Source: Nephrocerus scutellatus
Taxonomy: Eukaryota > Arthropoda > Insecta > Diptera > Pipunculidae
Assembly: GCA_947095585.1 (NCBI GenBank)
Contig: OX352762.1
Location: forward strand, 12,007,969-12,071,968
Reading direction: 5' to 3'
DNA: 64,000 nt
In this document: positions 1 through 12,372 of the stretch, one piece after another
How positions within the stretch are numbered: the stretch's first letter is position 1
Layout of the letters: each line of letters opens with the position of its first letter
Notes under the pieces: generated by a model
What the model was told of the DNA's origin: nothing
The model's database searches: none
What the model saw: the letters and a program-made list of their open reading frames with translations, nothing else
Made by a program: the position numbers and the translations under genes

Positions 1-1960
1 GAAATCCATACTACGCACTGGATAAAAGAGCATTCGATAGCTTTTTAGTTTGAAATGAACGATAGATTTAAATATCTTGGTTAGAACTGACAATAAAGCA
101 ATAGCGGCAATTAGTAAGTACTGATTTATTAACTTTTTTCGAAACGGGTTAAATATTAGCCATTTTTCAAATTCACGGAAAATGTCACCTGTGTTCATTG
201 AGAGTTGAAACAATTTGCTAAGAGGTTTTGCCAGAATATGATGACATCTTTTCAAAATAATGGCGGAATACTGTCGGGTCCAGTTGCTTTATAATGGTCA
301 AGTTCTTTAAGAATTTTTAAAAACTTCCCGGTAATAGAAATAGGGCTCATTCGGGACAATTGGTAGATTTTGGGTAGATAATGGAAGGGTAGATGCACTA
401 GCAAAATTGGAAGCTAAGAGATTAGCTTTCTCAATAACTGTTTTATAGAGAATTCCATCTACTCTACTATTATAAAGAGGTAATGTTGGTTTGTGTGTAG
501 GAGGTAATCTTCGAAACTACTGGACCGATTTCAAAAATTCTTCGACAAGTATTTAGAGTGAACTATACAGGCTATAAAATATCCTGTTTAAGTAAAAGGA
601 CCTTTCGTGGCGACCAATTTTGTACCTAAATAACTAAAGTCGACGAAAAAACGGCCGGGTATCATAATGACTGTGCTATGTGCTGCACTGTTCGCTGCGG
701 TGCTTTCTGTACTGTACGAACATCACGCCATATGGCGGCATCATACTGACTATCTGTTATGTGCTGCGCTGCTTTGTATGTACTTTAATCTATATATTTA
801 AAAATGAATGTCTTTTGGTATGTAATACGACACTATAACTCAAAAATTAGACAACAGATTGAGCTGAAACTTTCACAGAATATGCGTCTTAACAATGCGT
901 TAACAGTGTGGGAAAGACGGGGATTCATGTTTGCGGGTGGCGCAGCGCCTAGGAAAAGCAATTTATGAAACAAAGACGAAATAGATGAAGTATTGTCTGT
1001 AAAGTTTCTTTTTACTAAGGCTGCAAACGACCAAAAGATGTCGACTGTTTGAATGTGAATCCAAAATTTTACGCATGCTACCTCGAATCTTGAGGTCACT
1101 ATTTATTTTGGTCCTTTTTATTGTAGTGTTGTGCTCTATTTGGCTATTCGAAACTTTACAAGGTTTTCTTCGGAAGTGCAACTAACCTTTTCCAAATGGG
1201 TCGATTTTTTGCCAGCGACTGCTGACTTTCATTTTTCGTTAAACCACTTATTCTTACGAATATTGCTATTCTTAAAGCTTCAGCAGCATTATTGTTGGAA
1301 AAACAGATTGACCAATCATATGAGCTATAAAATTCATTTAAGAGCTCCCAGTTAGCATTTTTGAAATGCCAGAGGACTAATTGAAAATTTGGGTATTACA
1401 CGAGCGTGATCGGAAAGACCTAGTGGAGCAGATAAATCGATTGAATATTTATCTGGCATAGAAGTTAGAAATAAATGGTGAGGTGATTGATTAGTCATAT
1501 CGGGATACCTAGTTGGCTTATAGACGAGTTGGGTGAGAACATTGTTATTTGTTAATAGTTCACCTGTTCGATCTCTACCATTCGTCGATAATGACAACCA
1601 AGTATCATTGTGGATATTGAAATCGTTCTAGACTACCAATTCCGATGTTGTTGAGTACTGGTAAATCTTGTCTATAGTTTCCGATCATTAGTCAAACTCA
1701 ATACTAGTGTTATCAGGTAAGAAATTAGGACTACGATATAGGGAAGAAATAAACATGGAATGGTTTGACATTTTTATTATATTCCATAACTTATTGAAAA
1801 GGGGATTACAGTTCGGAACGATAAATTTAGGCTCACTAAAACAGATATAATCCCGAAAAGAATTACCCCTCGAAGTGAAACCAAACAGTCGACATGGGAA
1901 TACCCCGGACACATCCAAATTTTAAGGGGATATCAGAACATCGAATCCCTAATTTGAATG
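1..1960 (-). mobile_element. CR1/Jockey-like non-LTR retrotransposon copy, broken and interrupted
   Basis: On the minus strand this reads as a LINE ORF2 in order: endonuclease (about 1950-1350), endonuclease-RT linker (1350-965), an inserted repeat (470-960), then the start of the reverse transcriptase (470-1), which runs off the window edge. The endonuclease part shows phrases typical of the C-terminal half of this domain (SLYRSPN, NQSPHH, LFLTSMPD, APLGLSDHA). The linker gives FWSFAALVKRNF, and the RT part gives a KATGPDS-like phrase followed by IALLSVLTKIFKS. Several frameshifts and stops separate these pieces, so no protein can be made. Four other copies with the same RT wording lie at 12.4, 26.5, 42.4 and 54.5 kb. 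The family is clearly non-LTR; CR1 versus Jockey is my inference. Confidence 0.75.
470..960. repeat. Helitron/Helentron-like non-autonomous repeat inserted in the LINE
   Basis: This stretch interrupts the LINE frame at 1-1960. It carries wording often seen in dispersed insect repeats: a plus-strand block about a pair of residues reading 'gaaactactggaccgattt' (from about 513) and a second block near 795 with 'atatttaaaaatgaatgtc'. The middle, about 655-775, is rich in TGTGCTGC words and resembles the central part of the dispersed repeat copies at 7.25, 36.3 and 56.7 kb. No open frame is present. Assignment to Helitron/Helentron is inference, since neither end motif could be confirmed. Confidence 0.5.
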
Positions 1961-3688
1961 CTTAGTAGAAAGCTTCCTTTTGAAGGAATATTTATTACCA
2001 CGTATATTAGGAAGTATTCTTCCAAGGACTCTAAAGTTTAAAAGAATGTAATCTACGAGTGTGCTACCGTGCAGATATCGTGCAGAAAATTAAACCGAAT
2101 ACGAAATATTCCCTGTGGTAGAACTTATGCTACGCCACAGGACATTCTGAGTTTCAAAACTGACTAAAAACTATATCTTTCATTGGATTTATTATTTAAT
2201 CTGCAATCAGAGGCAACCGAAAGCCTTACCGGTTCATAAACTAAACACAGAAGCTCCCTAAATTGCACTTCCATTATCTCTGTTTGCCTTTGGTGTGCTT
2301 TATATGTATGTTGTAGGTAATAAATTAACGTTAGTTTCATTTGATACTCACATACCTGAACGGGAACGACAGGAACGAACGCAGCCTTGTCCAAATTCAA
2401 ATTAATGTCAATTTAGGAAAATATGAGTCGAGTGCATCGCTGATGATTCTCGTATAATGTTGACCTAAATAGTCGCCCGCCGTTTGTACATAGAAATGGA
2501 AATGGGTGCATGGTTAACGCACAACCTTTGCCATCTAATCAACAGAATATCCCATTTTAGCTGAGCTATTTGTTTGAATTTTTTTTTTTAAATTCGCATC
2601 AAGGTAAAACGCGCTCGAGTTACGAACAACCAAATACACATAGACTCATCGTCACCGCATATATACTCGCATAATCATCATCCTCCTCATCATATGCGAA
2701 ATTCAATTGCAGTTCGCACGCAATGGTCGTTCGACTTCAAATTGGAATCACTATATTTTTTCCACAGCAGCTCCTCCTTCTCCATCATCAGAGTGCATCA
2801 AGCCGCGAATTTGGTCTTGAACAAGCAACGGTTATAGTTGCACTGAAAACACTGCGATCGCTCTCTGTTTGTTTGTTTGTTAGTTGCTTGTTTGTTTTCA
2901 TAGCGATTGTGTCCGATTATTATTACATCTGCTATTGTTGCAACAACTGTGCGCTGCGCTGCTCTGTACCATTTATCGCGCCGGCTGGCCGGCCGGCCGG
3001 CCGTCATGAGTTGATGGCTAGTTAAGGGCGCAAAATGGACGGTACAAAATGATGTCCTGCTGTTGCAAATAACTTAAACAAATAAACAAACAAACAAACA
3101 ATGTTGGATCATAATCAATTTTACATCAGCAGAGCACACGTTCGCAGGCACACATTTCCCCACATTGAATTGCTCTTCGCAATAATACGCTTCTTTTGGT
3201 CAGTATGGTCCATGGAGTAAAACGACGGGGCGGGTGTACTGTGAATGGAATTGCGAGTACAGAAGTTCTACACATAATCATGAATCATGGCGTATATAGG
3301 AGGCGGTTGGTCGGTCAAAATGCGAATTAAAAATTCGATTGTACTTCAAAAGAAAAGGAGGTGGAGGTGGTGTCCGCGACTTGCGAAGCATTTACCTTAT
3401 ACTCGTAGGTAACTGACCCAATATTAGTAGTACAAGTAACCCTCATATAAGACGGTAGATAGATTCCTAAAAAAGTTCTTGTTGTATGAAACCGTGTTAT
3501 ATTCGATTTAAAGCCAGTACAAAAGGGGCTTAACGTTCCAAGACCTGTTAAAAACGCAGTATTTTTTTCCTTTCCATATAACAAACTTATTTTTTTATGA
3601 TCTAGCGTTGCCTGGCTGCTCCAACCGCACTTGCCCCACCCAATTAACCACCCACCTCAAGATACCCTCCCCCCACTAGCCCACAAAT
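1961..3688. other. No gene recognised; simple repeats only
   Basis: I see no protein family here in any frame. A GGCC repeat lies at about 2983-3003 and an AAAC repeat at about 3078-3101. The short open frames look like chance. Confidence 0.6.
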
Positions 3689-3689
3689 A

Positions 3690-5290
3690 TTATCATCATC
3701 ATCATATTTAGCTCTACAACCGGGGTACGGTCCTAGCCTAACGCGAGAAGTCTTTCCACCGGTCCCGATTTCGAGCCGATGTCATCCAGTTTGGCATCAC
3801 TAAACTCTGGGCGTCTTGGTCTACGCCATGCTTCCAGCTTAGGGTTGTCCGGGCTCGCTGTCGTGTTCCATAAATCCTACCGCAAAGGACTTTCCGAGCA
3901 GGATCTTTTCGCTCATGCGAGCTAGGTGTCCTGCCCACCGGAGCCTACTTAGGTTAATTCTTTTCACGATGTCGACATCGCGGTAGCTCTCGTAGATCTC
4001 ATCATTATAGAGTCTCCGGAATCGTCCTTCCTCACATACGTGGCCAACAATTCTCCCTAAGATTTTTCTCTCGAACGCGGCTAAGAGGTCAGAATGCTTT
4101 TTGCTAGGCACCCAAGTCCCGGATCCATTTGCAAGTACTGGTATGACCATTATCTTATATATCAGCAGCTTGAATGTTATGGTTAAGTTCCTAGATTTGA
4201 AGTGTCCTGACAGACTATAGTAGGCTTTGTTGGCTTTAAGCAACCGTGCTTGTATTTCTGGTTCCATGCTGTTATCGCCTGCTACAGTTGACCCGAGATA
4301 GTTAAAGGATTGCACTACTTCAAATTAGAGCTCCACTATTTGAATTGAGGGACCAAGGTTGGATCTTATACTCGCAGACGTGGCCACCATGTACCTTGTT
4401 TTGCTCTTATTTATGTGCAGCCCCAGATTTCGTGCTGCCTGCTCTATCTGGATGAAAGCTTCCTGTACAGCTCTTCGGTTTCTACCAACGATGTCAATAT
4501 CGTCTACATAAGCCAGTATCTGAATGGACTTATAGAGGATTGTTCCTCTCGCCGTTACGGCAGAGTCTCGGATCACTTTCTCCAACGCCAGGTTGATGAG
4601 GACGCAGGCCAGTCCATCCCCTTGTCGGAGCCCGTTATAGATGTTGAATGGGCTTGATAGTGATTCGGATATTTTTACTTGGCTTATAACATTGGTCATG
4701 GTCAACCTACTTAGTCGTGTCAGTTTATTTGGGATGCCGAATTCTCTCATGGCTTTATAAAGTTATACTCTGGCTATGCTATGGTGTAGTCTGTAGTTAG
4801 TCCATCACCTGCCTTAGGGTGTGAATCTGATCAATTGTTGATTTTCCTGGGATGACGCCACACTGGTATGGACCAATGATGACTTTAGCGTATGGGGCTA
4901 TCCTGTCTTGAAGGATAGAGGAGAAAATCTTATACGCGGTACTCAACAACTTTATACCACGATAATTGCTACATTTTGTGATATCTCCCTTCTTATGTAT
5001 GGGACACAGGATGCCTCTTCGCCAGTCTTCTGGCATAGCTTCTTCATCCTATACTTGCACTATTATTTTATGAATTGTTTGGTGTAATGTCCTCGCCTCC
5101 TATTTTTATCAGTTCCGCTGGGATCCCATCAGATCCCGAAGCCTTATTATTTTTGAGCCGATTTATCACTCTGCCAACTTCGTCTATGCTTGGTGGCTCA
5201 CTATCATCACTATCAATAAAATGCACGGTATTCGAGTCAACGTCATACAAACAATACCCATCCAACCACCACATCAACACCATCACCTAA
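3690..5290 (-). mobile_element. RTE-like non-LTR retrotransposon, 5'-truncated, with ATG-repeat tail
   Basis: Minus-strand pieces follow the order of a LINE RT. At 5286-5068 there is a KNNKASGSDGIPAELIK phrase just before the RT fingers. At 5036-4797 comes HKKGDITKCSNYRGI and a QCGVIPGKSTIDQI segment. At 4750-4325 there is GLRQGDGLACVL and the catalytic box as YVDD (near 4503). At 4315-3738 lies the C-terminal region with RLRWAGHLARM, ending in an NRDRWKDF motif. The frame is broken at least three times. The 3' end (3692-3710) is a short ATG repeat after 'gctaaat', matching the tail of the copy at 35.18 kb, which supports this being the true 3' terminus. The sequence 5' of about 5290 lacks the endonuclease. 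The RTE-type assignment is inferred from motif style. Confidence 0.8.
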
Positions 5291-5351
5291 CTAACCCCAT
5301 ACAAACATCCACCCAACCATCCCCACCACATCACATTTCCATTCCATTTAA

Positions 5352-5460
5352 TTTGTAGGTCCTTTCCATTTTTGTCCAAAAAATACCGGCACAACACAAA
5401 TGTTCGCAAGAAGCTAGGCCTTGGACCGCAACGGTCTGTCACGCCGAATATTATTATTAA
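5352..5460 (+). repeat. 3' fragment of a tRNA-derived SINE
   Basis: This matches the 3' half of the SINE copies at 22480-22774 and 25866-26136 (opposite strand). It begins with a 'tgtaggtccctt'-like block, passes through 'ttcgcaagaagctaggcct', and ends at 'cacgccgaatattattatt', the same ATT-repeat tail. The tRNA-like head is missing, so it is a 5'-truncated copy. Confidence 0.7.
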
Positions 5461-7246
5461 AGACTACCTATTCTTAACTATGAGTTCATTGAAGTATTTT
5501 TAAGAACCAAATCATAGTACCACATTTTTGTTCTTATCGTGTTAGAGCGAAACCGTGTTGTAGGATACCGTGTTGTAGGAGGGTTACTTAGAGGGACCGT
5601 TGCGTTTCTATTTTAATAAAGCATTGTAGGTAAATATGACAAAGTAGACTCGCTACTAAGTTTAATTTTGAAGAAGCGTTTGCTTGTTTTTTTAAATTGG
5701 TCTCTATGACTTCTCATGACAGCAGGAACCTCCTTTTTTTTAATTTGCGCACGCGTAATGTAACCATATGTTCTTTGACTTTGATGTGTAAAAATTACAG
5801 TCGTTCTTTTCGGAAGAAACCGGCCCATACTTTAAAGAATACGTCATTTAATTTGACATTTCCATTGAAAACCTATATCGTCCCATTTCGCAACAAATCG
5901 GCCCTTTCACTGAACGTGTCGATGCTAGCATCAGAAGTTCATTCGTTTCACGCATCAAAAAATGAATGTCCAATACTGTGCGACGCTGCCTTTTTAAGGA
6001 TCATTAAATGGACCGCAAGTTCTTCGTCCGCCCTTATGTACGATTCTCAGTTTTCGTTTGCACTTCGATTTGTGTGCTACCAACAAACTATGCTCTTAGT
6101 GTCATCCATTTACATTGGCTATTGATTGGATGCAACGCGTCGGAGTTTCCTACACATTGCGCCCATAATGCGCCCATTATAATGTTGACGGCGGTAGTGG
6201 TAGTTGGTAGCATGTCGTTGTTGTTATTGTTGTTGCTTTCAATATGAAATATATGGCGACGGCGGTAAAACTCTGATATGGAAATGGATAACGTCATCTG
6301 ATGTGGCGAAGAAGTGGCAATATAGCACTCCGATGTGTACTGTGCACTCCCACAACCTTATCGGCACACAACACAATTTACCGCAACATCGCGCATCAAT
6401 TCTCGTTAGCAATACTCGTATATTGACAAGCTCTAAGTGCTTGGGATTGGATGGGAAATTGGAAATGCTGCATCTTCTGTACATTGTTTGATGCAATGCA
6501 TTTGTAAACGGAAGTTGGAGGAATTGCTGCTGCGTTTGGGACAAAGTTTATTAGACCCCAACACTGATGGGTCATGGGAATTACTATGTAAATTTGAATT
6601 GTAATTGTACTTTCGGCTGTTATCAGAATAAAATCACTTCAGCTGGCCTCTCTGGCACTCCTTCTATTATAGAGTCTCATATAATTTAAAACAAAGACAA
6701 TTTTAGCTAATATTAACTTAGTTAACTTAAAAACAAAACTAAAAAACAAACTAAAAAAAAAGTTCTAATCAACACAGATTTGCATTAAAACCTCTTACAT
6801 GTCGAACCCAACATTTCAAATAATCGTTTTATCCGATAGTGACATCGATGTTGGATCATTTGGTCGACTCCGTGTTTCCCGAAATGTTTAATCTGCAGGC
6901 CTTCAAAATAGAAGCTAACAAGTGTCTGAAGGTCTGAAATGTTCAACAGAGGATCCAAGAATTTTTGAAGGCTGACTTACGTATTTTATTATATGCAATA
7001 TTTTCTTTGCCAGAGTTTTTTGTAGTTTTCCCTGACCATCATCCATTGATTTAACCATTTGGACTCGCGTCATTTTAGTTCCGTGATCGTTATTTTCCTA
7101 TTGCTTATTCAATGAATCAGGGAGAATTTTGAGTAAATAATTTGAAACCAGCTACAAACGTGAGGAATGTAATAAATTTAAATAAAGAGCTTAGTCCACC
7201 TTATTGCTGTGGCGCATCATTCTCCCTTGGTTAATGTCTAAAAAAA
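5461..7246. other. No gene recognised
   Basis: No known domain is visible in either strand. A GTT-rich microsatellite lies at about 6215-6238. Open frames of about 70-140 codons here resemble nothing I know and lack any sign of exon structure. Confidence 0.6.
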
Positions 7247-7636
7247 CACCCATAAAAATTAAAACGTTCTCATATAACCAAAAGTATACTGAATTCCCGT
7301 CAAATGCTAAAATATAAAAGCACATGTGAAGAACTGCAACCCCAGAACACAATAATCTTAATCGTAAAGCAAGCAGAGCTGCTCACAGCGCACACAGAAC
7401 ACAGTCATTATAGTATGATATGATTTGATACCGCATATGAAAAAAAAATTTGTATGAGAGCCCCCCGACCCGCGGCCCGATGACTACCAAATTTTCATAA
7501 AAGTGTTGTCATGAGAAATACACATGTGTGCAAAGTTTGAATAAAATCGGTCTTTAAGAAGTGGTTTAAATATAGATAACAAGATCTGACCAGCCAGCCA
7601 GCCAAGGGCATGCGAAGTTAATATAGAGAATTTAAA
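7247..7636 (+). repeat. Dispersed repeat family R, copy 1
   Basis: This copy starts at 'acccataaaaattaaaa' and ends at 'gaagttaatatagagaattt'. The same two ends are found at 36274-37140. In between are a CGCACACAGAACACAGTCAT block, a 'gagccccccgaccc' block and 'aaatacacatgtgtgcaaa'. The family recurs in reverse at 56725-57575. It has no coding capacity. It may be a Helentron-like non-autonomous element, which is inference. Confidence 0.75.
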
Positions 7637-7788
7637 AAGGGTTTCCTCTTGATTATAGAGCATGCAATAGGATTAGCTTCTGTAGTTTTTCCCATTCCCT
7701 TATCATAACCTTAACTATATAGTCAAAGTGTAACTTTAGATTATCACTGAATAGAGGCCGACATGCGGTCTCTAGATTCAACATATAA

Positions 7789-8990
7789 AGGGTCTGCCAA
7801 ATAACTTTTTTTTTGAAAATGCTATAAAAAAAAGCTACTGAATATTTTCTCAAATTTGTTTTTTTATTTGAAAGTACAATCCTTCTGGTTAACAATGGAA
7901 AATAATTTCATTCAAATGGCTGCCTCGGCTGGCCATGCAGTAGCCTACACGATCGGTCCAATTTTTAAGCACATTATCGATTGTGTGCAGCTGTATTTCA
8001 CCAATGGCTTCACGAATATTGTCCTTTAAAGCGTCAATTGTCTCTGGCTTGTCGGCGTAACACTTATCTTTTAGGGCACCCCACAAATAATAGTCCAACG
8101 GTGTCAAATCGCAGCTCCGAGGTGGCCAAACGACATCAGCTCTGCGGCTGATAATGCGATCTTCAAAAACAGGGCGCAAAACATCGAGTGTAGCTTCGGC
8201 TGTGTGGCACGTAGCACCGTCCTGTTGAAACCAAATGTTGCCAATATCCTCCTCTTCAATTTTTGTGAACAAAAATTCGTTCAACATGGCCCGATAACGA
8301 TCGCCATTGACTGTAACGGCCACTCCTTGCTCATTTTCGAAGAAAAATTGCCCAATTATGCCTCTGGACCAAAATCCGCACCAAACAGTGACTCGTTTTG
8401 GGTCTACCGGCTTTTCAATGTATGCGTGCGGGTTTTCTGTGCCCCAAATGCGACAATTTTGCTTGTTTACATACCCGCCAAGATCAAAATGAGCTTCATC
8501 CGAAAAGATGATTTTTTTTGGCAAAATCGGCATCTTCTGTAAGTCGATCGCAGGCCCACTCAGCGAAGCGAAAACGCATTGGATGGTCAGTTGGCTTCAA
8601 CTCCTGAACCAATTGGACTTTGTATGGCGTCATACCAAGGTCTTTATGCAAAATTCGTCTCTATGATGTCTCCGAAATGTTCAATTGTTGAGAACGACGG
8701 TGAATTGATGTTGATGGCGCTTCACGCACATTTTCTGCCACAGCATCAATATTCTCGGGTGTACGCACTATTTTTGGGTTTTCACGCTTTGGTTTATCGA
8801 TGAGGATGCCAGTTTCTTTCACTTTTTTCACAAGATAACGAACATACGGAGCTGACGGTGCTTCTCTTCTTCCAAAATCCGTACGCAATTTTCGCACACA
8901 TTCTGCAACATTACCATGATTTTCATAGTAATGTCGCAATATTTCCCAGCGTTGTTTAAGCGTATACACAACTTTAGATGGCGGACCCTT
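7789..8990 (-). mobile_element. DD41D Tc1/mariner-superfamily element with TA target duplication
   Basis: The ends are inverted repeats: 'aagggtctgcca' at 7789 and its complement 'tggcggaccctt' at 8979-8990 (one mismatch). TA lies directly outside both ends (7787-7788 and 8991-8992), as expected for this superfamily. The 1202-bp interior holds one transposase frame on the minus strand. The element is close in design to the intact one at 32827-34130. It is nearly complete but coding-defective. Confidence 0.85.
7889..8969 (-). pseudogene. DD41D mariner-type transposase, broken
   Basis: The N-terminal part (8969-8661) begins MYTLKQRWEI and holds the helix-turn-helix region. The catalytic part (8533-7889) shows FSDEAHF (first Asp), WFQQDGATCHTA (second Asp) and LTPLDYYLWG (third Asp). 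There are 41 residues between the second and third Asp, which defines the DD41D group (rosa/Visitor). Reading straight through, an in-frame TAG follows the residues ISETS, and a run of eight A on the minus strand (at about 8512-8519) shifts the frame just before IIFSDEAHF. A seven-A run, as the protein family implies, would keep it open. The C-terminus SRGSHLNEIIFHC is intact. Two lesions make it inactive, and their small number suggests a fairly recent loss. Confidence 0.88.
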
Positions 8991-8992
8991 TA

Positions 8993-11308
8993 TATGAAAC
9001 CATTCATGAACTCATTAAATGAAATATTTCGCATATCTGAGATCGCAGCACGATGTTACCCACAACGCAATACTCAACACGTTCCGATTATTCCATTCAT
9101 GGATTCAGTCAGTCAATGGGCCACCGTATTATCATCTCTCTTATAGTCGTATGTATGGACATAAAAGCTAAAATCAAGTGATGATGATTTTGTTAATCAA
9201 ATGACTGAAAGAATTTCCACACTGCTGACATCGATACGTCCTTGTGCCGTTGCAGTCTTCGCGTAGCACACAGGTACATCGATGGCCGATTGTGACTAAC
9301 TATGTACGAGAGTATCACTACTCTACTCAATTTCTCGTAACCGGAATCCCGATCCCGCCAATGATCTTCACATTAATTTGCTTGACCGCGACATCGTGTT
9401 CTATGTCACCAGACCTTCGCGGCAGCCCCCTACCATTAAGCCATTTGATCCACGCTATCGATAGCACGCAAAACCAGTTCCACTCGTGAAACAACTTTGC
9501 AGTTGCTTGGCGGTTTTCGACTTTGTGCGTATCAAATGTTATTATTGCTGTGAGTCGAGTCATTTATGGCTTCTGTGATGCTCTTGCAACGGAATCACAT
9601 ATCTCAGTTTACAAAGACAGACATTGATGGGTCGCGCGTAACTAAGAGCCAGCAGCTGAGTTGTTTGGTGGCATTGCGATCATTTTGCTAATATATGCGA
9701 TTAATTTCCTGTGGTCTTCAACTTTGATTGCCTACCACAATCGGCAATGTCAGCCGGAAATCAAGGTCAACAGTGGCATGCAAACGACACTGAAACAGAA
9801 CGCTCTTTCAGAGGAAACTTCAAGGAAACCTTTGTTATTTCCGGTTAAATGAAATTGTAATACCTCCTTTAGGATATGGCTTTGCTGCACTTTTAACATG
9901 GACATGGCCAGGACATGATAAAGTTTCACGTTTTTTGATAAAAGTCCGGCAGGTTCTTTCTTTGGACAGAATCGTGCAATAATGGGGCGTAATATTGAAA
10001 CAATCATTACATTGAATTGTATACTTATTATGTACTCAATAATATGTGTGAAATATCAGGGCATTATCTTCGCACATCACAAATCCAAGTATTGAATGCT
10101 CAGCAATCCAATCAATTTAAGTCTTAGACTGGTTCGAGATGAAAGTCCAGTTCAACAGCAACGAATTGTTGGCTATTAAAAAAATCTAATCGAGTCAAAA
10201 GCGGCGACGAGGTGCTGCGCAACCATTAATTCTTCGCAAAGCATTAAAAAGAATCGGCGCTATTGCTATGCCCAGAAATACCGCGTTCCATATTCACTGG
10301 TAATCAGTAATGTAAATAATTCGACTAAACTACATATGTACGTAATTCCATAGCAATTAAAAGAAAACAAAACTAAAAATGCCACAAAATGCCTTTAATC
10401 TGATCTGACAAATCTAAAAGAGGAATTTAACCCCCCAGGTAGGTGCTACCTCTGCTACTGCATCAGGTGGTACCTTCCGAAACACACCATCAACTGAACG
10501 TTCATTGAATTTTAATTTAACTTCCAATCGATTTTATTGCAAGGCATGGCCATGTCATCAATCTACTTATTGCTTGCGCTGCATCTAAACGCCCCATCCC
10601 CCATGTCCCATGGAAGTGCAAGTGCAAGTTGAAGAAAAATTCTACTTAAAACTCATATCACGTCCTACTACTGAAGACGTTCATTTTTTATCATTCCAAT
10701 TTGAAGCCGCACAGGATGTTCCCGGACACATAATTTGTGGCTATTGACAACGGCGTTTACAGAGCCCGGGAGGTTTTTTTTTTTTTGTGTTTTTGATAAT
10801 TCGCCTTCATTAATAAAAGTCTTCTGCACGTATAGGTCTTGATAGCGTCGTCCACTTCCGATTTCGATTGCCAGGATAGGTGGGTGATTTATATAGAACT
10901 TTTACCACTGAGAATTCCGATTTAGTGCACAATGTGAACGTTGTTTAAAATTTGAACCATCACACCTTTAGTTGCTAAATAGCCAGTTTTAATTGGAACT
11001 ACATACAGGCTTTAACAATATCACCAAGGATAGAATAATTTAGCAGGCAAATGGACGGCAGAAGATCTGATAAGAAATCGAGAGTGAAGCATATGATAAA
11101 CTAATAGTTCGTGAAGGAAAATCGATGCCAGAAAACTGAAAAAATTGGGGCCCACACTATAAGATATATATAAAATGTAAAAAACTACGTGTTTCGGGTA
11201 CAAACAGTTGTGTATACATCGACATAAGCATACATTGTCATTTCATTTCCTACAATCGGGAAAGACCATTTCATTGTCTAACCAGAGAAAAACTGCGATA
11301 AGGTAGCA
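8993..11308. other. No gene recognised
   Basis: No domain is recognised in any frame. There is a T run at about 10771-10785. Open frames of 60-90 codons lack family resemblance. Confidence 0.6.
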
Positions 11309-11309
11309 A

Positions 11310-11975
11310 AAAAAATGGTCATCCTGCAAACTATCGAGGATGTCCTAAATAAAAAGAAAAAAAGGTTAAAACCGCCCGAAAAAAGAAGGAAGGGAGTAAG
11401 TTTTGCTAGTATAGCTGCTACGGGGACTGCTAGCAAGCCAGCAACAATCAACAACCTACCGCCAATCATCCAAGCAAGCAGCAAACCAGTAAAAAAGCTA
11501 GCTCCAAACTCGGCTCCACCTACTGGAAAATCTAGCATCTTCGACGATACAGAAAGGCTATTTGGAGCAGACCTTTTCACAATTTTGCAGAAGGCAAGAT
11601 AAGTCGTGCCTGCTAATTATAACAGCCTTGATGACAGGTCCAAAACAACCGTTTTGGGTCGACTTATTCGTGATTTATGTTCACCATAAGCAGGATATAT
11701 TGTTATACAATGTGAACTCCATTTATTCAGTGGACGCTCTGGGACGGCGGTCCTTATCAGGGACACTATGGCTATCGAGAAGGTGCAAATCAGTGGTTTG
11801 CGTAGGATGGAAGCAACAGATGTCAGTATTAAATTTAACGAAGTTGAGACCTTGTTGCTGATATCGGTGTATAATCACTGTAACGCAACGAGGGAACACA
11901 TCCAACTGGATCTGCAAACTGTCTGCGACATATCCTCTAAACATGCATACTGTGTGGTTGATTTTTGATTCCACG
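11310..11975 (+). mobile_element. Jockey-like LINE fragment: end of ORF1 and part of the endonuclease
   Basis: The frame at 11315-11602 (95 residues) is lysine-rich, then gives VSFASIAATG and IFDDTERLFGADLF. This resembles the C-terminal tail of Jockey-clade ORF1 (gag-like) proteins, which typically end with a short F(D/E)..RLFG-type segment. About 120 bases downstream, in the frame covering 11735-11968, the phrase SGRSGTAVLIRDTMAIEK followed by LLLISVYN fits the middle of an apurinic-type endonuclease, the first domain of ORF2. The order ORF1-end then endonuclease is as expected, but the spacing is too short, so an internal deletion is likely. No RT follows. The Jockey assignment is inference. 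Confidence 0.55.
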
Positions 11976-12372
11976 TTCACCGCATCTCCTAAATTGCTGT
12001 TTTGTATGGTATCGGCTAGCTGCTGTGCAGCTTGAGTTCTATACAGTGAGCGTACGTTCCATGAGAAAATTCATAAATCGGTTAGCCGTTTTCGTTGCTG
12101 TGGTCGTTCATCAGTGTATCCGAAGCTGATTTGTGGTTCCGTAATGAAGTTTTTTTACGGGCGAGGTTTTTGGCTGATAGCCTTACTTTGAATCATTTCA
12201 CTTTTCCTGTATTGGATGAAAATTACTGGCGGCTACCACGTGGAGGTTTGATCGCAATTCCACCAGTTAAATATAGTTACGTCCACCTGCAATTCTAGAG
12301 CATTCTGTGTTATTCGCTAATGGCTGGCCGCCTTTGTCCTGCCCTTATTAAACCTTAAGTCCATTAAAGTGA
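11976..12372. other. No gene recognised
   Basis: This is a spacer between the Jockey-like fragment and the CR1-like copy. No motif is recognised. Confidence 0.5.

Noticed and set aside
2983..3003. GGCC run as a CpG-type promoter
   Set aside because: It is a short simple repeat in AT-rich DNA, with no open frame or core promoter beside it.
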